The position numbers were made by a program, and so were the translations under genes. Under the pieces are notes generated by a model. The model did no database searches and was not told where the DNA came from. It saw only the letters and a program-made list of their open reading frames with translations. From contig DASZMX010000041.1 in the NCBI GenBank assembly GCA_035551475.1, positions 1 to 7,419 on the forward strand: 7,419 bases of DNA, in the 5' to 3' direction. Shown piece by piece: positions 1 through 6,800 of the stretch; position 1 is the first letter of the stretch, and every line of letters starts with the position of its first letter. Origin of the DNA: DASZMX01 sp035551475 (lineage in GTDB: Bacteria > Verrucomicrobiota > Verrucomicrobiia > Limisphaerales > Palsa-1400).

Positions 1-1
1 G

Positions 2-217
2 TACCAGCCGGACATTTGCGACGCTGACGTGGAATTCCTGGGGCTCAACCGCCCCGAGGACGCTTACATTTTGACCATCGTCACGTTGCGCAATGGCCAG
101 GCCACCACGAATCTTAAAGGGCCGATCGTCATCAATCGCAATACCCTGATCGGCAAACAAGTCATTCCGAACAACGCCGCCCAATTCGAAGTTCGACATC
201 CCCTGGCCGTCTCCTGA
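2..217 (+). CDS. fliW: FliW flagellar assembly factor, C-terminal part (5' end outside window)
   Basis: The frame is open from the window edge and gives 71 residues ending at TGA 215-217. FliW is a cytoplasmic protein that binds either newly made flagellin or CsrA. When flagellin is exported, FliW is freed to sequester CsrA, which relieves repression of flagellin mRNA translation. Seen here: the family's closing region, with LGL-x3-EDA followed by an ILTIVTL strand, then NLKGPIVIN, the IGKQVI strand and the terminal VRHPL signature. FliW is usually about 130-160 residues, so roughly half is missing upstream. The GTG at 29 lies inside the conserved fold and is not a credible start. csrA follows 21 bases downstream in the usual fliW-csrA order, so co-transcription is likely. 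Identification is secure; the true start cannot be seen. Confidence 0.93.
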   Translation, partial: YQPDICDADVEFLGLNRPEDAYILTIVTLRNGQATTNLKGPIVINRNTLIGKQVIPNNAAQFEVRHPLAVS

Positions 218-238
218 CCCTTTACAGACACGCGCGTT

Positions 239-514
239 ATGCTGATTCTCTCTCGCAAGCCCGGCGAAAACATCGTGATCGATGGCCGGATCATCGTCAA
301 AATCATGCGGCTGGACGGCGATCTCGTTAAAATCGGGATTGAAGCCCCCGCCGAAGTTCCGGTTCATCGCCAAGAAGTGTATGACGAGATTCAAAAGGTG
401 AATCGCGAATCCCTGACGGACAATCGTCCGAAAGTCCCGCGCATCGCGCCGGGAAAATTGCCCGCGCCCCCCGCCGCCGCCCGCCAGCCGGCCCTGTCCA
501 CCAAAGGAGCTTGA
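239..514 (+). CDS. csrA: CsrA carbon storage/translational regulator with extended C-terminal tail
   Basis: This 91-residue protein begins MLILSRKPGE, the classic CsrA start. CsrA is a homodimeric RNA-binding protein that recognises ANGGA motifs, often over ribosome binding sites, and in FliW-bearing bacteria represses flagellin translation. The RNA-contact residues L4, R6 and R44 (VHRQEVY) are present. N55 falls in the same IQ-x2-N context as Bacillus subtilis CsrA N55, which I recall as important for FliW antagonism. The family is usually 60-75 residues. Here residues 59-91 form a Pro/Ala-rich, basic, probably disordered tail. ATG 239 is fixed by the family N terminus; no clear Shine-Dalgarno precedes it, so translation may be coupled to fliW, which ends 21 bases upstream. 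The stop (512-514) lies one base before the next gene. Function is secure; the role of the tail is unknown. Confidence 0.95.
   Translation: MLILSRKPGENIVIDGRIIVKIMRLDGDLVKIGIEAPAEVPVHRQEVYDEIQKVNRESLTDNRPKVPRIAPGKLPAPPAAARQPALSTKGA
503..509 (+). promoter_or_regulatory. Strong Shine-Dalgarno for the 516-791 gene, inside the csrA 3' end
   Basis: AAAGGAG lies six bases before ATG 516 and fixes that start over the TTG at 511. It is the only convincing Shine-Dalgarno among the starts in this window. It also contains AAGGA, matching the ANGGA core bound by CsrA, so the upstream gene product could compete with ribosomes here. The ribosome-binding role is well supported; CsrA control is inference. 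Confidence 0.75.
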
Positions 515-515
515 T

Positions 516-791
516 ATGGTTATCCAACCCAACACCCCCGCCGATCCCTCCGCGAATCTTGCCGCGAATCGTCCACACCATCCCAAGGCAAATTCAGCCG
601 CGGAATCCACCGACGCCCAAAACTGGCCTAATATTTCTGTTTCTGACGCGGACGACCTGGGCGATTTCGACGCCGCCACAGCCGATCAGTTGATGCAAAG
701 CCTAACCAAAAGCATGGCCGGAAATTCCGGAGCGGTTCTCCAGGCGCATTCCCCCATGAATTCCCAAACCGCCATCGACCTCCTCCAATAA
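516..791 (+). CDS. Small unknown protein of the flagellar operon; C-terminal helix resembles the flagellin tail
   Basis: I do not recognise this 91-residue protein as a named family. ATG 516 starts one base after the csrA stop behind AAAGGAG, so it is very probably translated and in the csrA operon. Residues 1-40 are rich in Pro, Ala, Asn and Ser and look disordered. Residues 41-57 are acidic (SDADDLGDFD). Residues 56-91 look helical. The end, AVLQAHSPMNSQTAIDLLQ, resembles the closing D0 helix of flagellins such as E. coli FliC (SVLAQANQVPQNVLSLLR) when one gap is allowed. The flagellin tail is a region recognised by flagellar chaperones, and FliW binds flagellin. The position beside fliW and csrA therefore suggests a decoy, adaptor or minor export substrate. 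This is inference from a short match; it is too short and lacks the N-terminal D0 half, so it is not flagellin. There is no signal peptide or membrane segment. Confidence 0.8.
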   Translation: MVIQPNTPADPSANLAANRPHHPKANSAAESTDAQNWPNISVSDADDLGDFDAATADQLMQSLTKSMAGNSGAVLQAHSPMNSQTAIDLLQ

Positions 792-823
792 TCGGACCGC
801 CTGCGGCGCGCCCGACACGACTT

Positions 824-3800
824 ATGGAAGCCACTGCTCCGACCTCCCCCGTTAAGCAGACCGCCGAACATCACCTTTTTATTATTTGGGAACACGGGCG
901 CGGCGAACACGCCCGCATCCTGGAAAGTCTCCGCGGCCAATTCGAGCTGGTGGCAGTCCGCGAAATGCACTGGAGCGCCGCGCGCGTCTCGGAGAATTTC
1001 ACCCGCTTTTACGGCCAGAAACTTCCGCCCGGGTCTTTCAAGGAAGAGCATTGCGGCACCGGCGCGTTCCTCGCCATCGTCCTGCGCGACACCGCGCCAC
1101 GCTACGAAAACCGCGCCACCTCCAAAGGCGAGCGCCTCGTCAACGTCAACACCTTTGACGCCAAACAGCGTTTCCGCACGTGGACGGGCGGCGGCCATCG
1201 CATCCACGCCACTGACAACGAACAGGAAACACGTCACGACGTGGCTCTGCTTTTCGGCGAATCTCTCGCTCAATTCCTCGCCGCACGCCCTGGGGCTTGG
1301 GATGGCGTTATCGAATCCTTCCCGGGCGATTTGGCCGGCGCGGGCGGCTGGAGAAACCTCGCGTATTTCTTCTCCATTCTCAACGAGACTGTCAACTATC
1401 TCGTCCTCCGCAATTACGAATGGCTTCCCGACCAGTTCAGCACGACGGAACACGGCGACATTGATTTGTTGACCGATGCGCCCGCGGATCTGGCGTTCAT
1501 CGTCCATGGGGAAAAGGTTTTTCCCGAAACGCATCGTGTGCATTACGCCGTTCCCATCGGCGGCGAGCGCGTGTTGTTTGATTTCCGGTTCGTCGGGGAT
1601 GACTACTACGATCAGCGTTGGGAAAAGGACATGCTGGCGCGCCGTCTGCAACTCGCAAATGGCCTCCACGTTCCTGCGGCCGAAGACTATTTCTATTCCC
1701 TGCTCTATCATGCGCTCCTGCACAAACGCGCGGTCGCGCCGGATTACATCGGTAAACTGCGCGCTCTGGGCGCCGTCGCCGGATTGCCTTGGGCTGAAAA
1801 ACTCAGTTTCGCCAATCCCAAACTCTGGCGTTCCGCCTTGGCCGAGTGGCTCACGGCCCATAATTATACAACGCCCCGCCCGGCTGATGAATCGGTGTAT
1901 TTCAATCAAGCCATTTTGGAAGGCAGCTTTGATTGGTCGGCGTTAGGCAATGAATTGACACTCGCCGCCCCGGTAGAGCAACTCATCTCCGCGCGCATGC
2001 TGGTGGAGCGCGAAGGCCAACGCATTCTCAGTTACGTCTTTGACCAACCCGACGCCCAGCGGATTCTCAAGCAAACCACCGCGGACCTGGCCTGGCGCGA
2101 TGGACAATTCCTGGGACTTCTGCGCAGCCCGTACTTTCCGCGCGCGTTAAACGTGGAACAGCATGACGGATATTCCGTCGTGGCCATTGAACGAGTGCAA
2201 GGGAAGCCGTTGCCGGAGATCGCGAAAGAGCTGGCCCAAGATCCCCAGCGTCTCGCCCGCTTCATCGATGATTGCCTCGACTTGCTTGCGCAGTTGCAAG
2301 AAGCCGGCGTGACGCATCGCGATATTATTCCTGACAACATTTTGGCGCGTGATGGACGACCGGTTTTGATCGACTTTGGCTGGGCCATCTCCGCCGCAAT
2401 GCCGTTTTGGACGCCGCAGGGACTGGGCCGCAGCGGCTGCCCGGACGATGGAAACTATTGCGACGTGTTCGCCATGGGCAAGATTTTCGAGTTCCTGGCG
2501 GGCCCCGGCAATGTGATGTTCAACCCTCTCGTCGCGGTCATGACGGCCCAGGAACGCGCCGAACGCATCACCAGCATTCCCGCTTTGAAAAACTTGCGGC
2601 GCAATTTGTCGCTGCAACCGGCCGCGCCGGTCACGGTCGCGCGCGAGGCCGCGTCGGCGCCGGTGGCGCTGACATCGCTGCCCGGACCACATTCGCTCGA
2701 AGTATTTCCCGCCCGCAGCCGCGCGGAATTTGAAGATTTATATCACAAGCGACTGGCGCCGGCGTTGGAAGCGCAAGTACGCCTGGCGCCCGCCGTGGCC
2801 GCGCCCTTTACGCTGCCCGGCCACTGCGTCGTTTGTGGCGGCCCGAAGCAATTTCTGACCGATTTTCTTTACGCCGCGCCCGATGCCAAAGGCCGTCTGC
2901 AACCCTCCTGGCGCGAACGGCAGCTTTGCCAATGCGGGCTGAACAGCCGCCAGCGCGCCAGCTTTCATGTGCTGGCCGAAAGCCTTGGACTCCCGCACGC
3001 CGCCCGCATTTATTGCACGGAGCAAACGACGGAGACTTACAAGGAAATCAAACGCCGCTTTCCCTTTGCCGTGGGCAGCGAATTTCTGGGCGACAAAACG
3101 CCGCTCGGCCAGGAAAATGCCCAGGGCGTGCGCCACGAAGACCTAACCCGCCTCACGTTCCCGGATAATTCATTTGACTGCATCGTCTGCCTCGAAGTCC
3201 TCGATCATATTCCCAACTATCGCGCCGCCCTGGCGGAAATGGCGCGTTGCCTGCGGCCCGGCGGAATTCTCCTCTTGACCACGCCCATCCATTTCAACAA
3301 GGAAAAAACCATCGTGCGCCCCCTGCCGGGCTCCGCCTCTGTCAATGATTTTGGCTGGGACCTCACCCGGGAAATTCGGCAAGCCGGTTTCTCGGACGAA
3401 AGCCTCAATTTCTTCAGCTCCGAAGCTTACGGCTACCTCGGCATGCAATGCGTGCTGTTGGCGGCCCGCGAGTTGGCATCGCCGCGCCTTTCCCTCGCGC
3501 CGGCCGCCCAACCCGCTATGATCACGGCGCGGTTTGAAAATGATTCGACGGAGACGCTGCTGGCCCGCGCTGAATCTCTGCGCCAGCAAGCCAAATGGCT
3601 GGAAGCGGCGCCGATTTATCAAACCCTGTTGCGCCGCCAGCCCGATGACATGAATCTCTGGCGCGCGCGCATCGAATGCTCCGCCCAATCCGGCAACGCC
3701 ACTCTGGCCAAATTTCTCACCCAGGACGCCCTCAAACGCCATCCCGAATGGGCGGAGGCTTTCCAGGCTCCCGCCCCGGTCCAAACCATGAGCGCAAAAT

Positions 3801-6800
3801 CCATCCTGCCGAAAGTCTCAGTCATCATCCCGGTTTTCAATAAAATCGAATTGACTGAAAAATGCCTCCAAGCCCTGCGCCACCACACCAGCGCCGATCT
3901 CTGTGAAGTGATTGTCTGGGACAATGCCTCCACCGACGGCACGGCCGCTTTTTTCCAGCAAACACCGGAAGGCGCCGCCGGCGTGCGCTACTTCCGCAGT
4001 GAAACCAACCTCGGATTTGTCGGCGGCAACAACGCCGCCGCCCAGCATGCGCGCGGCCAATTCCTCGTGCTCCTCAACAACGACACCGAGCCGCAACCCG
4101 GCTGGCTCGAGGCTCTGTTGCAGACCGTGGAAAGCGACTCCGCCATTGGGGCAGTCGGGGCGAAATTGATTTATCCCGATGGCAAATTGCAGGAGGCGGG
4201 CGGCATTATTTTTCGCGACGCTTCCGGCTGGAATTACGGACGCACCCAGGACCCGCGCGATCCGCGTTTTAATTTCCCGCGCGAAGTCGATTACTGCTCC
4301 GCCGCCTGCCTGCTGGTGCGCACGGAACTCTTTCGCAAGCTCGGCGGCTTCGACACCCGCTACGCCCCCGCTTATTACGAAGACACCGATTTATGTTTTG
4401 GGCTGCGCCAGGCCGGCTTTAAGGTCGTTTACCAGCCGCGTTGCGAAATCATTCACCACGAAGGCGCCACCGCCGGGCAGGATTTAACCAAGGGCTTCAA
4501 ACAATACCAGGCGCTCAATCGGCAAAAGTTTTTGGACAAGTGGAAGGATGTCCTCGCCAATCAACCCGCGCCCGATGCGAACATCGTGCGCCGCGCCAGC
4601 CATCGCATCCGCGGCCAGCGCATTTTGGTCATCGACCCGATGCTGCCCATGCACGACCGCGCCTCCGGCTCCAAGCGCCTGTTTGAAGCCTTGAAGCTGC
4701 TGGTCGCCGGCGGCAACGCCGTCACCTTCCTCGCGCGCAACGGCCAAAATGGCGAACGCTACGCGGAAGAATTGGCTGCGCTTGGCATAGAGGTGTACGC
4801 CGGTGACGCCGAGCGCATGAAGGCGTGCGGCTTCGAGACGAATTATCGTCCGCTCGATTTGAAGCAACTGCTGCGCGACGCGCAGTTTGATCTCGTCATC
4901 CTGAGTTTCTGGTACATCGCCGAACAATATCTCCCGTTGATCCGCGCGTGGTCGCCGCAATCCCGCGTGGTGATTGACACGGTGGACGTCCATTTTTTGC
5001 GCGAACGGCGCCAGGCCGAGCTTTATAAGAATCCGAAATTGCTCGAGCAAGCCGCCGACACGCAGATGCGCGAGTTGAAGGTTTATCGGCAGGCCGATGC
5101 GCTGATCACGGTCACGGAGGATGATCGCGCGACCTTGCTGCGCGAACTGCCGGAAAGCCGGATTTTCGTTGTGCCGAACATTCATGATGTCCCGGCGCCG
5201 GCGGTAACGACACCCGAACAGCGCGCCGGATTGTTGTTTATTGGCGGTTTTGGGCATCCGCCCAACGAAGACGCCGTGCTTTATTTTCATCAAGCCATCT
5301 GGCCGCTCGTGCTGCAGCAAACGCCACAGGCCCGTTGGACGATTGTGGGCAACAATCCTTCCCCGGCCATTCGCGCGCTGGCCGGCCCGGCCATTCAGGT
5401 GACAGGCTATGTGCCAAGCGTGGAGCCTCATCTGGGCTCGCATCTTATTTCCATCGCACCTTTGCGCTACGGCGCCGGCATGAAAGGGAAGATCGGCGAA
5501 GCGCTCGCGCACGGCCTGCCAGTAGTCACGACCTCCATCGGCGCCGAGGGCATGGGCCTGACCAGCGGTGAGAACGGCGCGCTCGTGGCCGATGATCCCA
5601 AGACTTTCGCCGCGCACATCGCCCGGCTTTGCTCCGATCACGCCTTGTGGGCGAAACTCTCCACCCAGGGCCGCGCGCACATCGAAGCCAATTTCACCCC
5701 CGCCCGCATCGCGCGTCAATTGGAGGAGATCCTGCACTGGAGCGCGTCCTACACGTCCATTATTATTCTGGCCCTCAACCAGTGGGAGCATACCGAGAAA
5801 TGCCTCCAAAGCCTCGCCGCGCACACGCCGGAACCGCACGAGATCATTGTGGTTGACAACGGTTCGTCCGACAAGACCCCCGGCGCCTTGCGCGTGTTGG
5901 CAGTCAAGAATCCCCGCATCCGCGTGGTGGTCAATCGCGAGAACTGCGGTTTCGCCGGCGGCAACAATCAAGGCCTCGCCGTCGCGCGCGGGCGCCATGT
6001 GGTCCTGTTGAACAACGACACCGTCGTGAGCGCTGGGTGGCTCGGACGGATGCTCGCGGTGTTCGAGCGCCATCCTGAAACAGGCATGGTGGGGCCGATG
6101 TCCAATTATGTTTCAGGCCCGCAACTCATCACGCCCGCGCCGTATTCCAATTTGGCCGAAATGCCCGCTTTTGCCGCGCAATGGACGTCGGCGCACGCCG
6201 GACAGTCCGTGGAAGCGGCGCGTCTGGTCGGCTTCTGCGTGGCCCTGCGCCGGGACGTGGTGGATAAAATCGGCTCGCTCGACACCCGTTTCGGCAATGG
6301 CAATTTTGAGGACGACGACCTTTGCATTCGCGCGCGTCTCGCCGGTTACAGCTTGCGCATTGCGCAGGATTCATTTGTGCATCACACGGGCGGACAAACG
6401 TTCCAGGGCGCCAAAATCGATTACGCCGCCATGATGCAGCGCAACTGGCAATTGTTCAAAGCGAAGTGGGGCATGCCCAGGGAATTGGCACTCGCGCAAG
6501 GTTATCGGATGCCTGCCAGCCTCCCTGCCGGGACCTCTCTTTTCCTCCCGTTGCCACGGTTGGAATTGACGCATGTGGTCACGATGGAAGGCCAATGCTG
6601 GACGGATAAAACCCGCAAACCTGCAGCCGCAAAAAACCGGGCCGCAATCCCGCTTCCCCCTTGCGCCCTCCTCGGCCACCTGGCCGCCGCGCGCGAATTG
6701 TTGACGCGCAAGGAATATCGCGCCGCCTGGCAAGCCGCAGCCGCCGCCATGTCAGCGCGCCCGTTTCATCCCGAAGCCCGGTTGCTGCTGGGCGAAATTG

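Noticed and set aside
29..31. GTG as the start of FliW
   Set aside because: Conserved FliW residues continue upstream of it to the window edge, so the gene is truncated rather than short.
511..693. Alternative small + strand frame starting at TTG 511
   Set aside because: It overlaps the csrA end and the 516-791 gene in another frame. The AAAGGAG spacing favours ATG 516, and the product is low-complexity Pro/Arg-rich.
798..808. Small GC hairpin (CGCC-TGC-GGCG) between the small gene and the giant gene
   Set aside because: Only four base pairs with no following T run, so it is not a credible terminator. It may slightly affect initiation at 824.
686..1909. 407-codon open frame on the - strand
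   Set aside because: It lies opposite the giant + strand gene, whose frame holds recognisable NDK-like and nucleotidyltransferase-like motifs. The antisense translation shows no family motif. High GC at third positions removes stops on the opposite strand.
2147..2692. 181-codon - strand frame and neighbouring - strand frames
   Set aside because: Opposite the kinase domain with its intact HRD and DFG motifs; no own ribosome binding site or family similarity.
3788..3790. Possible separate gene start at the in-frame ATG just before the first GT2 domain
   Set aside because: The frame is continuous through it and no Shine-Dalgarno precedes it. Internal initiation cannot be excluded, but there is no evidence of a gene boundary.
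4484..6073. 529-codon open frame on the - strand
   Set aside because: It is antisense to the GT2, GT4 and second GT2 domains, which are clearly coding on the + strand. The product is compositionally odd with no recognisable domain, so it is a shadow.
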